DNA of 64,000 bases from Periconia sp. R9002. Lineage: Eukaryota; Ascomycota; Dothideomycetes; Pleosporales; Periconiaceae. This document shows, one piece after another, positions 35,065 through 46,040 of the stretch. The position numbers and the translations under genes were made by a program. Positions within the stretch are counted from its first letter, which is position 1; each line of letters starts with the position of its first letter. The notes beneath the pieces are model-generated. The model saw only the letters and a program-made list of their open reading frames with translations. It made no database searches and was not told where the DNA came from. The DNA lies in contig JAMAHW010000042.1 of assembly GCA_023627715.1 (NCBI GenBank), positions 124,001-188,000 of the forward strand. Reading direction: 5' to 3'.

Positions 35065-36729
35065 ATGGCTCTCGCTACTAAGACACAATCGCAAAACATA
35101 TTTGCGAAATTAAAAGCAAAGCCCGCAAACAAGGTACGCCGCTGGGCGATCGAGAAGAGTGAGGGGCATGGCTAACCAAAGGTCCAGATATGTTTTGACT
35201 GCGGCGCAAAGAACCCAACATGGAGCTCTGTTCCTTTTGGCATTTACCTTTGCCTGGACTGCTCGTCGAATCACAGGAACATGGGTGTACACATCTCGTT
35301 TGTGCGGTCCACGAATCTTGACAGTACGTTCGAAGCCTCTCTCCCACTCGATAACAGGAGACTGACCGTGACGCAACAGTCTGGCAATGGGATCAGCTTC
35401 GCACTATGAAGGTCGGCGGTAATGAAAGCGCAACGAAATACTTCCAATCACACGGCGGGTCTGCTGCGCTCGCTAGCAAGGACCACAAGGCCAAATACAC
35501 GAGCAACGCTGCTACAAAGTATAAAGAGGAGCTGGCAAGGCGCTGCGTCATAGATGCTAGACAGTATGTCATACATGCAAAGCGATCTTCTGCACTTCTA
35601 AAACTAATACCCTAACGTCTAGATACCCCGACGAGGTTGTTATTACCGATTCGGTTGAAGTGACCGGCAGCGATGGAACGAACACACCCAACGCCGACGA
35701 GGATGATTTCTTCTCTTCATGGGATAAGCCGACGATAAAGCGTCCTTCTAACCCGCCGTCCCGCACCGGTACACCTCGCGCTCAATCGCCCTTCCTCAAG
35801 CCTGGTACGAATGGTGATGCGGCAGCTGCACGTCCCAAATCGCCTCTTGCCGGAACTTCCACACCCACAACACCTACCGCAATTCCCTCCGCGAAACCGG
35901 CTGCCGTTCGCAAGACCACTGCTGGGGCTGCACCAAAGAAGAATATCCTTGGAGCGAAAAAGAAGGGCTTGGGCGCAAAGAAAGTGGTTGCTGCAGACGG
36001 CCTTGACTTTGAAGAAGCCGAACGAAAGGCTCGCGAAGAGGCTGAGCGCATCGAGAAGCTTGGCTATGATCCTGATGCCGAAGTCAACGAGGTTCCTGCC
36101 GCAAAAGCCAAAGCTCCGGAGGCATCCAACATCATTGCCCCTACACCGGTTGCACCACGCAGTGGCGGTTTTGGCTCGACTGCGAAGCCGGAAAAGTCTA
36201 GCCAAGAAATGGAGAGGTTAGGCATGGGGGTCGGACGTCTGGGTTTTGGTCAGGTTGCTGGCGGTGCCAAGGCTGCCGCACCAAAGAAGATGGGTGGCTT
36301 TGGTAGCGTTAGCAGGCCTGCCGAAGAAGACGACCAGAAATTCGCAAGGGAGAAGTTTGGTGCCCAGAAGGGCATCTCGAGTGATGAGTTCTTTGGACGC
36401 AATGCATATGACCCTGCTGCGTCATCAGCGGCAAAGGAAAGGTTACAAGGTATGCCTTATTTACATTGGACGTTGAATCAGGGAGAAGGTCGGTGCTGAC
36501 TCTACAATTAGGCTTTGAGGGTGCTTCCGCCATTTCATCTAACGCTTATTTCGGTCGTCCTGAAGAGGATGCACCGGAAGATGACTACGGCGACCTGGAA
36601 AGCGCGGCCAAGGACTTCGTTCGGAAATTCGGGATCACGGCGAGCGACGATCTCGAGAATCTATCGAGTTTGCTAGGTGAGGGAGCTACAAGGCTGCAGG
36701 GTGCTGTGCGGAACTATCTCAACTCTTAG
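35065..36729 (+). CDS. GLO3: ADP-ribosylation factor GTPase-activating protein Glo3
   Basis: Five exons (35065-35133, 35188-35323, 35380-35563, 35623-36449, 36512-36729) give about 477 residues. The ArfGAP zinc finger has CFDC, sixteen residues, then CLDC, followed by HRNMG, which carries the catalytic arginine. The middle is Pro/Ala/Lys-rich and contains an acidic coiled segment. The C-terminus has the Glo3-type ISSxxxFG repeats (SSDEFFGR and SSNAYFGR) and an amphipathic end. Glo3 stimulates GTP hydrolysis by Arf1 on COPI vesicles during Golgi-to-ER retrieval. The acceptor at 35187 is preferred over an alternative at 35181, because it gives NK|ICFDCG as in relatives. It is divergent from the DUF1989 gene and begins a block of conserved housekeeping genes. 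Confidence 0.95.
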
Positions 36730-37628
36730 AGAGAAAATTGCAGACCGTGACACAGATCGTGTGCTCTTTCTGTTTTCGACTTTGTTTGCAGGACTCAGCG
36801 GGTGGTATTCTCAAGGAGCAATGGGAGGTATACGGTGCCGCAATTGGTTACGGTTGCGGTTTAGTAATGGAAACATGAGCCACGATGGAGCAAGAAGCGA
36901 AAAGGATATGAGGTTTGCAGCGCAAGGTGTATACACATGCTTTTTTTTTCCAGTATCACGGAACTCGGACTCCCAAAAATCCCTTTCCTGCGATGTTCGA
37001 TTTTGCACTAATTGGTATAGAATTTGCTTTTCTTTAGATAAATATAACACACTTAGAAACCCGCGAGACACAAAATTATACTGTGACGCACATCCACCGT
37101 TGGTATACTCTAATGGTATCCCGTCACACAGATTTCTTGTCTCTGATTTTCAAGCTGAGATAGAGGCTGAGAGGCAGGAGAACAGAAAGGCTGAGCGAAG
37201 ATAAAAATCCAGTCCAATTGATTAGTATCGCATGTCACATATCATAAAATAAATGCCGTGGTGAGTAGTTACTATGTAGTTACTATATTGGATTTGTGAA
37301 GTAGTGGACATGATCATCTGTAGAACGCAGACAGTGGCAAGAAATGATCGCAACAACAAATCGAAAGAACCAATTTCAAGGCCAGTCTAATTGTAGGAGA
37401 TGTGTTGACGGAAGTGAGTAGTGGGATAGTTACTTAGGTAAGGGAGTGGCCAAAGAAAGAGGAGTTAGTACATAGTGCTAAAGATGGTGCGTGGCGCTTA
37501 GTGATCGTAGCGTCTCGGCAACAAATGAACCCTGCAGAGAAAATATTCAAGTGCTCTATCGATACGGAAACTTCGACCCCCACCGAACTTTTCAGACAAC
37601 AAACACCTCTGGAAAGCCAGCCGTCGCC
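36730..37628. other. Intergenic region between Glo3 and Nog1
   Basis: No gene seen. A tandem 11-bp repeat (TAGTTACTAT followed by G or A) lies at 37266-37287, with a related TAGTTACT near 37429. The nearest ATG upstream of the Nog1 start in frame would add residues that Nog1 proteins lack, so it is taken as leader. Confidence 0.55.
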
Positions 37629-39783
37629 ATGTCCAAAACCACCTGGAAAGATATTCCCGTCGTCCCAACGTCGCAGGAGTTCCTCGACATTGTGCTGTCT
37701 CGCACGTACGTACCGAGTCCCGCCTAGGTCATGTTCTCTCGCATTGCGAGCGCATTTTGCCAGCACCTCTGGGCACTTTTTTGCCTCCATATTTTTGGCC
37801 CGTCTGTAACTGAGACAATGCTAATATCCCCAATAGACAGCGCAGGCTTCCCACACAAATCCGTGCGGGCTTCAAAATCAGTCGTATCCGAGCTTTTTAC
37901 ACACGAAAAGTCAAGTACACTGCCGAGACCTTCACCGAGCGCATTTCCGCCACCATCAATGGCTTTCCCCGTCTCCAAGATATTCACCCGTTCCACCGCG
38001 ATCTCCTCAACACCCTATATGACGCGGATCATTTCAGAATAGCTTTGGGTCAATTGAACACGGCCAAGTCGCTGATCGAGGCCGTGTCGCGAGACTACGT
38101 GCGCTTGATCAAATATGGACAGTCTCTGTTCCAGTGCAAACAGCTTAAACGTGCTGCCTTGGGACGTATGGCTACCATTTGCAAGCGCCTCAAAGACCCG
38201 CTTGTGTACCTGGAGCAAGTCCGACAGCATTTGGGCCGTCTCCCTGCCATTGATCCCAACACGCGCACTCTTGTCATTTGCGGTTATCCCAATGTCGGAA
38301 AATCGTCCTTTTTGAAGAGCATATCGAGGGCTGATGTTGATGTTCAGCCCTATGCTTTCACAACGAAGAGCTTGTTTGTAGGTCACTTCGACTACAAGAT
38401 GCTGCGTTTCCAGGCCATCGACACACCCGGTATCTTGGACCACCCTCTGGAGGAGATGAACACCATTGAACATCAGAGTATTTGTGCGATCGCCCATCTA
38501 CGCGCTGCTATCATGTATTTCATGGATCTCTCTGAGCAGTGTGGATACTCAGTCTCCGCTCAGATTAACCTCTTCAACTCCATTAAACCTCTATTCGCCA
38601 ACAAGCTCGTCTTCATTGTCATCAACAAAATCGATCTCACAAGGCCAGAGGACCTTGATCCAGAAACACAAGAGAAGCTTAACGGAATACTCAAGACCGG
38701 TGAGGTAGAGCTTCTCCAGCTCTCGTGCACGACAACCGAGGGTGTTATGAACGTCCGCAACTCTGCATGTGACCGATTGTTGGCCGCTCGCAACGCCGAA
38801 AAGCTCAAAGCAGGCACCAACAGCTCAGGTGAACCCACTGGACGTCTCGGCGATCTTCTCCGAAGAATCCATGTTGCACAGCCCATGGGTGGTGTCACCC
38901 GTGAAACCTCTATTCCCGAGGCTGCACTCAATAGGAAGAAGTATGACCGCAACGACCCTGACCGACCCAAACTGGAGCGTGACATTGAGGAGGAGGAGGG
39001 CGGTGCAGGTGTTTACAACTTCAACATGCGCAAGAACTACATCCTGGAGAATGATGAGTGGAAAGAAGACCGTATTCCCGAGGTGTTCGACGGAAAGAAC
39101 GTGTACGATTTCATTGACCCTGACATTGAGGCCAAGCTAGCAGCTTTGGAGGAAGAGGAAGAGAAGCTCGAAGCCGAAGGATTCTACGAGTCTGATTCCG
39201 ACGTTGAGGACGCTGAGGAGGCTGATATCCGTTACAAGGCCGAACTCATCCGTGAAAAGAGGCAGCTCATTCGCAATGAAGCCAAGATGCGCAAGAGTCT
39301 CAAGAACCGCGCCCAGATCCCCCGATCCGCCAAAGCACAGAAACTTTCCAAGATGGAGTCACACCTCGAAAGCCTTGGTTATGATACCACCAAGGTTGCC
39401 GATCGGGCGCGCAGTCAGAGCCGTGGGCGCACTATCCTGCGCGAACGGTCCGATGGCTTGGGTGGTGGCGATGCTATGGAGATTGACACGCCCAAGGCCA
39501 ACCTTGAGCGGGCGAAGAGCCGTGGCAGGGAGCCGAGCACGAATAGGAGGACAGATGGTGTCACGAACGATGTTACTCGCAGCAACGCTGAGAGGCTGGC
39601 TAAACTGTCGCAGAAGAAGATGAACAGAATGGCTAGGCAGGGTGAGGCTGATAGGCACCAGACTGGCTCTCTGATCAAACATTTGGTGAGTTATCACCCA
39701 CATTACCATCATCGATGTATCCAAGGTGCTAACGTGCATAGGTTGCCGGAAAACGTGGCATGGGCAAGACGCAAAGACGCTAG
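37629..39783 (+). CDS. NOG1: Nucleolar GTP-binding protein Nog1, 60S ribosome biogenesis GTPase
   Basis: Three exons (37629-37705, 37837-39685, 39742-39783) give about 655 residues, close to yeast Nog1. The start [20 protein letters not shown] is followed, across intron 1, by [20 protein letters not shown], which is nearly invariant in the family. GTPase motifs include [13 protein letters not shown] and NKID. The C-terminal third is charged, with an acidic patch and many Arg/Ser/Lys residues, and ends after the second intron in [11 protein letters not shown]. Nog1 joins pre-60S particles in the nucleolus, inserts its tail into the peptide exit tunnel, and is released in the cytoplasm. Without the second intron the frame would run about 150 codons into non-coding DNA. 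It is convergent with Tim23. Confidence 0.96.
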
Positions 39784-40373
39784 TTGTCATGAGCATAAAA
39801 GCAAAATGTTAAGCATGTTTGGCGTCTTTGGCGTTCAAGGTTTGGTCGATACCATCTTTCACATAATGCACGTGGGGACGTCGGCTGTCCCTACTGCGCG
39901 AGATAGTACTTCACACATTAGCTATAGTGTTACTCTTGAGTTCCTCAAAAACCGGGCCATAGTGCAGATAGCTTCTTGTTTTAGATGGTTTGATACAGAT
40001 ATTACATATTCCTTTTTGGTTCTTCCACACAAAAATTCTTTTCATCGATCAAATCGTACATGTACATGCACCACACCAAATGCCTCCGGATGCTATAACC
40101 CAAGCCCTTGGAAAATGAAAACGCCTTCTAGTTTGTCCAAGGATATGATACCTAAAGACCGCCTCTGCCTGACAAACAAACGCGGTCTTGATATTGTACA
40201 AATGTGTAGCCGTGACTACAGTGAAGAGTGGTGAGCTAGAAGAGGTAAAAGCACCAGATGCAGTTTCCGATGCCAATGCTGGCACCATTCAGTTGCAGGA
40301 GAATAGGGAAATATACTAATTCGCGCTGGACGTGAATCAACTGTGATTGAGGCGGAAGAAGTGGGGGTCTCGT
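39784..40373. other. Convergent intergenic region between Nog1 and Tim23
   Basis: 590 bp between two stop codons. The read-through frame of Nog1 stays open until 40234, but its composition is not protein-like. No other feature seen. Confidence 0.65.
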
Positions 40374-41154
40374 TTAGTCGTCGCTTTCGAAGTACACTTG
40401 GCGGAATACCTATCGTCTCGTTAGTGACCTGCACATAACAAACTGGTTGGGCAAAGGAAGAAAGTAACGTACCGCCCATGTGCCTGCCACACTCGCAACA
40501 ATACCTGCGCTGATGGCCATAGGCCTAAGACCCCTCGTACTCTTAAAGATAGCGCCACTCGCCGCACCGGCTAGAACAGAGTTCGTTACGTCATGCTTCC
40601 CCCTATAGTACCCGATTGTGCTGTTAATGCCATTGTATACCAGAGCAACCACACCGGCGCTATTTCCCAAAAATGGTCCGCGTCTTGTGATGGCGTTAAG
40701 AACACCGTTCAACCGTAACCTTGGTGGCATGCTTGCAGGATTCTTCTGCAGTCCCTCTGCAAGACCCCAAGCACCCCCTATTGTGAGTCCAGTTAGATAT
40801 GATGTGCCGGTGCCATAGCAAAGGTCGTCCGACCATCCTCGCGATGGAAGCGCAGATTGACCACCGGGAAGATCAGAAAGCGCGCTGTCCTCGAGATGGA
40901 GGTAATCTAAAGTATCTTGATTGATGCCGGCGGCAGGGTGTAACTGTGTAGGATCGAGGATGAAATCTGAAGGGGATTGTATGGCGGTGTTCGGATCGAA
41001 GGGGGCGGGCGAGAAGTTATCGTGAGGCTCCGACGCAGGCGCTGACTGCGTTGTGGTGGACGAATTCCGGCCGGTGAGCGTGTCCCAGCTATTCTTTTGT
41101 TAAAATCTATCGGTAGGTAGGAATTTTGGGTACACGATGGACATACATGGTCAT
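40374..41154 (-). CDS. TIM23: Mitochondrial inner-membrane import translocase subunit Tim23
   Basis: Three exons (41154-41147, 41088-40473, 40409-40374) give about 219 residues. The first exon is only 8 bp (ATG ACC AT), joined by a GTATGT donor to the acceptor at 41089. The N-terminal half is polar and contains LHPAAGINQDTLDYLHLED, typical of the intermembrane-space domain. The C-terminal half has four hydrophobic Gly/Ala-rich segments of the Tim17/Tim22/Tim23 fold, including GLTIGGAWGLAEG, GVVALVYNGINSTI and SVLAGAASGAIFKSTRGLRP. Tim23 forms the presequence translocase channel with Tim17. The short last exon ends in RQVYFESDD. The gene is divergent from the orotate phosphoribosyltransferase gene across 408 bp. 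Confidence 0.93.
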
Positions 41155-41562
41155 TTTGAAGGCGAAGAAGTGTGTCGAAGAAAGAAGATGTGAGAATTCC
41201 GCGCAACCGCCTTTAGAATCCTAGAAACTTCCCTCAACACCTGGAACCGCTCAATGCAATGCAATAAAGGGATTAAAAGGGGGCCTGATACAAGTATTAG
41301 ATGCGCAACTGATGGCGACAGCGTTCCGGGGGTGGAGGTTGGCGTAGACAGCAGGACTAGATAGAGAGAAGGCGCGCAAAGTTTTGGCCAGGGAGTGACG
41401 ACCGCTAGCACAGACCATCACGCACCAGTGCCTTCCCACCAGAGCTGGTTCCGAGTTCGGAAAAGAACCCAGGCCGATCAACTTTTTTTTTAACTCTACA
41501 AGCATTTGCAGAGATATATCTGGAGCGCGCATAGATCAAACACAGAGAACACGACAAGCACC
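41155..41562. promoter_or_regulatory. Shared divergent promoter of TIM23 and the orotate phosphoribosyltransferase gene
   Basis: 408 bp separate the two ATG codons, with no coding potential in between beyond short frames. A T-run lies at about 41484-41491. Any co-regulation is inference from the arrangement. Confidence 0.55.
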
Positions 41563-42264
41563 ATGGCGCTTCCAGAATACAAACAGAACTTCCTCAAGGA
41601 CTGCGTGTCCGCCGGCGCACTGAAATTTGGCACCTTCACCCTCAAATCCAAGCGCATCTCGCCCTACTTCTTCAATGCTGGTCTCTTCCACCGCGCTGAC
41701 CTGCTTCGCTCGATATCATCTGCCTATGCGCACACGCTCAAGTCGCATGGCGAATCCGACCCCTCGTTCCAATTTGACGTACTCTTTGGCCCCGCATACA
41801 AAGGCATCCCCCTCGCCGCTACCACTGTCGACAAGCTCGCTGACCTCGATCTACAAAAATACGGCCAGAAGAGCTACAGCTTCAACCGAAAAGAGGCAAA
41901 GGATCACGGCGAGGGAGGCAACATTGTGGGCGCGTCGCTCAAAGGACAGAAGATTGTGATTGTGGATGATGTGATTACCGCGGGCACGGCAATCCGTGAA
42001 GCTATTGAGATCATCAAGAAGGAGGGAGGGGAGTTGGTTGGTATCATTGTGGCGTTTGATCGATTGGAAAAGACGCCCAGTGCGACGGATGACGATGGCA
42101 CACCAAGACCGAGCGCGATTGGCGAAGTTCGCAAACAATATGGTATTCCCGTCCTCGCTATCTTGACGCTGGATGATGTCGTCGAGTATTTGAGGGGATT
42201 GGGGAGTGAGGAGGATTTGAAGCGGTTGGATGAGTACAGAGCCAAGTACAAGGCCAGTGATTAG
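41563..42264 (+). CDS. URA5: Orotate phosphoribosyltransferase
   Basis: Single exon, 233 residues, the usual length for the fungal enzyme. It transfers ribose phosphate from PRPP to orotate, making OMP in pyrimidine synthesis (cytosol). Visible motifs are the N-terminal [20 protein letters not shown], the substrate loop [11 protein letters not shown], the [14 protein letters not shown] flexible loop with catalytic lysine, and the PRPP-binding segment [16 protein letters not shown] 41563 is in a good context (ACCATGG). An in-frame upstream ATG at 41506 would add 19 residues that family members lack. The fungal gene is called URA5 or pyrE-like; loss normally gives uracil auxotrophy with resistance to 5-fluoroorotate. 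Confidence 0.97.
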   Translation: MALPEYKQNFLKDCVSAGALKFGTFTLKSKRISPYFFNAGLFHRADLLRSISSAYAHTLKSHGESDPSFQFDVLFGPAYKGIPLAATTVDKLADLDLQKYGQKSYSFNRKEAKDHGEGGNIVGASLKGQKIVIVDDVITAGTAIREAIEIIKKEGGELVGIIVAFDRLEKTPSATDDDGTPRPSAIGEVRKQYGIPVLAILTLDDVVEYLRGLGSEEDLKRLDEYRAKYKASD

Positions 42265-43317
42265 AGGAACATGGAACGAAGACCAAAAATGAAAAGTTAC
42301 GAATTTCTACGAAGTATGATGCTTGGTTGAATGCAGGAGTGTCTGGAGGGCGGGATGGATAATAAAAATCTAGGGGACAAAGTATTAAGTGTCAAATGGG
42401 GTGCGACCATGTAAAGTCGGGATGCAATGTGAACCATCAGTCATCTGCCTATCAACTTTAGCTGAAAAGACGGCTGCATCGACGTCCTATCGGAAGCGCG
42501 AATGTGGATCATGTCGGAAGTTGAATGTATTACAAAAGTTTCTCAAGGTAAGGCCGCAAACGCACGGCTGTCTCGAACAATTCCCGTTGCAGCAAGTTGC
42601 AAGCAGTGCAGTTTGGACGCGGGTCTGTCGCAGATCCTCAAGCATAACGCTCCGTGTCGAAGCCCAACACAGGTCAAAAGTTACACAGTGAGAAGGCCAA
42701 CCAATGCCGGACGGATGCATTGTTACCCAAGTAGACAAGTCATGATGACTAGATGACCACCTACACACGTCGTGCTATAAAATATGTGTCAAGATCGCGA
42801 GTCCCGGCACCACCAGAACCTAAAATAGACGATGGTTAATTCCCAAACAACATGTGAGTGGGTAATAGAGTAGACGTTTCGGCATCCTTATCCACCCTCG
42901 CAGCCCATTTTCATCTACCAGTACCATCCTCCACTTTTTAACCCGTTTCCTCCAATGAATGTCAGCTTTCCATGTGTGACCAGGGGCTTAAACTGATCCG
43001 CACTGCTTCCTTCCCTCCGCATGCACGGCTTGGCAGCGATGCCCTCAGCTTAGCCCACTGGTTCCACCCCGTGAACAGTCAAGGTGTCCTTCGTCCACTC
43101 ATTCACCATGGCCAATTCTTAGACATTAACATCCTTTCTCTCTTGCAGCCTTCTTCCGTAGAAGGCTTTTGACATTCTCTTCTTCTTGGGTCGCCAGAAC
43201 GCGGGATGATACGTCTCCATACCGTCTCTTTTCCTCCACCATCGTTTCCTTTACTCCTACTTGCGCCGCGGTCCCTCGCCAAGTCCGCTCTCCTTTTCGT
43301 ATCTCCTACTAGTCATT
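42265..43317. other. Intergenic region upstream of the GH47 mannosidase gene
   Basis: About 1.05 kb. The last 300 bp are C/T-rich, like a promoter and leader. Open frames at 42389-42756 have no motifs. Nothing else seen. Confidence 0.55.
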
Positions 43318-45186
43318 ATGCGTCCTAGAATTAAACTGCCTCGAAATGTACCGGCTCAATCGATTGCTCCTCGGCGGAAAAGGAGTCTTACCTACGCTTT
43401 CATTGTCGCAATTATTTTCGGTCTGTACTACTTATGGAGCAGACCAATCGATCCCTACGGCGTCCCCTTTAGCCAACACTTGGGTTGGATGAACGACCGA
43501 GCGAACGCAGTAAAGCATACCATAGAAGCATCATACGATTGGCGCAACGCCCCATTCCATAATACAATCAAAGAGTACACACCCCTTCCCACGGGCGTGC
43601 CGAAATCGTTCCCCGCCGTGCAACACAAATTCACACCCGAATCATCGGCACAAAAAGCGAAGAGGGAGAAGCGGCGTATTGCCGTTCGTAATGAGTTTGA
43701 GCGCAGCTGGAAAAGCTACAAGCAATATGCTTGGGCGCAAGACGAACTCGCTCCGGTGGATGGGTCCGCAGCAGAATCATTCGGAGGTTGGGGAGCAACA
43801 CTGGTAGACTCTTTGGACAGTCTCTGGATTCTCGGCTTCAAAGATGACTTCTACGAGGCAGTGAAAGCAGTTGCGGCGATCGACTTCGGGAAGACCAGTT
43901 CCTCGTCCATCAGCGTTTTCGAAACTACAATTCGATACCTCGGCGGTTTTCTAAGTGCTTACGACCTCAGTCAGGAGAAAGTGTTATTAGATCAGGCTAT
44001 ACAACTAGGCGAGATGCTCTACCGCGCCTTTGATACCACTCCCAACAATATGCCGTTGGATCGGCTATTTGTCGAGACTGCAAAGGATGTAAACTCGCCT
44101 CCCAGTGCTTCGTTGGTCAACATTTGCTTTGCTTGCTTTGCTTCTCTCACAATGGAGTTCACTCGCCTAGCCCAAATTACCCAAGAACCTAAATACTACG
44201 ACGCAGTTGCTCGCGTCACTGCTTTCCTCGATCGTGCACAGAACACGACTCGGATCCCCGGTCTTTTCCCAATATCAGTCGACGCGAACAGCGAGGATGT
44301 GAGTATGGGTTCGCAATTCACCATAGGAGCTTTAGAAGATTCTTCCTATGAATATTTCCCTAAGATGTCTGCGCTCTTGGGAGGCTTGGAGCCTTCATAC
44401 GAGAAACTCTGGAAGGCATCGGCAAATATGATCGACAAGCATATGCTTTATCGACCTCTCATTCCCGACAGCAAACGCGGAAGTGAACTACTCTTCTGCG
44501 GCGATGTCAGTGTCAATGGGGAGGAAATCGTTTTGCAACCGGAGATGCAACATTTGACTTGTTTTGTTGGGGGCATGTTTGGACTAGGTGGCCGCCTCTT
44601 TTCCAACGAGCATCACGTTGAACTTGGAGCCAAATTGACCGAGGGTTGCATATTCGCATACAAGAGTATGCCCAGTGGAATCATGCCAGAGATTTTCAAC
44701 ATCGCCGCCTGTGAAGACCGCATCACCTGTCCCTGGAATGAAACCGCTTGGGAGGAAGGCGTCCGTCGATACAGCTATACCCGTACACACAAAGATTTCC
44801 AGACTTTTGTCGCTGAGGAGAAGCTGCCGCAAGGTTTCACTTATATCCGTGATAAAAGATATTTACTTCGACCAGAGGCTATTGAATCCGTCCTCATCAT
44901 GTATCGCATAACTGGTTCTGAGGAATACTTGGACCACGCCTGGGATATGTTTACATCGATTGTCGAAGCAACAAAGACATCGTTCGGAAATGGACAAGTA
45001 TATAACGTCTTGGACTACCCGCCTGCCACCCCAGAGAACAAGATGGAGTCGTTTTGGTTAGCGGAAACGTTAAAATACTTCTACCTCATCTTCAGCCCGC
45101 CTGACATGATTAGTTTGGACGAGTGGGTATTCAATACCGAGGCGCACCCATTTCGACGACCGTCGTTGGTTAAGACCAAGGGCTGA
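43318..45186 (+). CDS. Class I alpha-1,2-mannosidase (glycosyl hydrolase family 47)
   Basis: Single exon of 622 residues. It trims alpha-1,2-linked mannose from N-glycans in the ER or Golgi. The topology is type II: a short basic cytosolic tail, then a signal-anchor at about residues 24-40, a stem, and the catalytic (alpha/alpha)7 barrel. Family hallmarks are FGGWGATLVDSLDSLWILG, FETTIRYLGGFLSAYDLS, the LRPEAIESVLIMYRITG segment, KMESFWLAETLKYFYLIF, and the calcium-binding threonine in FNTEAHPF near the end. ATG 43318 is used because the frame upstream reaches only a TTG. Whether it is the ER enzyme Mns1-like or a Golgi mannosidase I cannot be decided by eye. Sequence composition matches its neighbours. 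Confidence 0.95.
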   Translation: MRPRIKLPRNVPAQSIAPRRKRSLTYAFIVAIIFGLYYLWSRPIDPYGVPFSQHLGWMNDRANAVKHTIEASYDWRNAPFHNTIKEYTPLPTGVPKSFPAVQHKFTPESSAQKAKREKRRIAVRNEFERSWKSYKQYAWAQDELAPVDGSAAESFGGWGATLVDSLDSLWILGFKDDFYEAVKAVAAIDFGKTSSSSISVFETTIRYLGGFLSAYDLSQEKVLLDQAIQLGEMLYRAFDTTPNNMPLDRLFVETAKDVNSPPSASLVNICFACFASLTMEFTRLAQITQEPKYYDAVARVTAFLDRAQNTTRIPGLFPISVDANSEDVSMGSQFTIGALEDSSYEYFPKMSALLGGLEPSYEKLWKASANMIDKHMLYRPLIPDSKRGSELLFCGDVSVNGEEIVLQPEMQHLTCFVGGMFGLGGRLFSNEHHVELGAKLTEGCIFAYKSMPSGIMPEIFNIAACEDRITCPWNETAWEEGVRRYSYTRTHKDFQTFVAEEKLPQGFTYIRDKRYLLRPEAIESVLIMYRITGSEEYLDHAWDMFTSIVEATKTSFGNGQVYNVLDYPPATPENKMESFWLAETLKYFYLIFSPPDMISLDEWVFNTEAHPFRRPSLVKTKG

Positions 45187-46040
45187 TGGCAGTCATAGAG
45201 GGCTTTTTGAGATGGATTAGATGAAGGAGAGTAGAGAGAAAAGCGTGCGCAATCGTCGTGTTTTATGTGATACCCATCGAATTTTTAGGGGCGCACCGAG
45301 TCCGATTAGCGACACCAGCATGGTAACGGCGTTTGGCGTTTGATCTTGTGTAAAACCCAGAAGGCACCTATAGAATAGACACAAATTATATTTTTTCTGA
45401 GAAATTGTACCATCCTGCTGCTGCTCGCCATTTTATAATTCGTCTCTCTCATAGCACGCGAGAGAGTGGGATGTCACTGGGATGTCACCAGGATGAACGC
45501 GTGCATATTTCGGTGGGCTCAGGATCCATCGACCTTTGTGGCGTGTAGGACCACGGGATGTCAAATGCTACATTTGAAGATATGTTTTTCTCCGCGCATA
45601 TTTGTCATTTAAGGATTGGCGGTCTTAATGCTACAGCTACAAAGGGTACTTGTTTCCAGTTTTTTTTCGGGTGTACACGCGGACGCTGGTGTAGGCGATG
45701 TGGCAATGCACCGCCACATCGAATGACGTTGGTAATCCGCGATTCTAAGGCCATAAATTGTAAGTATCACGAGGCTCAGCGTATCGGTTACTAAACTGAG
45801 CCCGCAGCTCACGAACTCACAGACCTCCATACGCGTAATTCTCGCCCAGGCCCCAGGCAGCAGCGTTTTTGATACAAACGGCCAACCCTCAGCTGCTACG
45901 ACTTGAATCTGGATATACTAGGTTCTAGCTTTCTTTTAGGACCACAATATTGACCCGAGGTCACAACACCTCACTACGGCATTCGAATTCGCGATACACC
46001 GAGTAGTTTCCGACATACAGCCTTCACGGGACGGACCACC
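45187..46040. other. Intergenic region between mannosidase and zinc-finger protein genes
   Basis: 854 bp with no supported gene. A direct repeat of GGGATGTCACYRGGATG type occurs near 45468-45494. The small frames here lack motifs. Confidence 0.5.

Noticed and set aside
39686..40234. Extended C-terminus of Nog1 by read-through
   Set aside because: A GT-AG intron at 39686-39741 gives the family ending [11 protein letters not shown]; the read-through is not protein-like.
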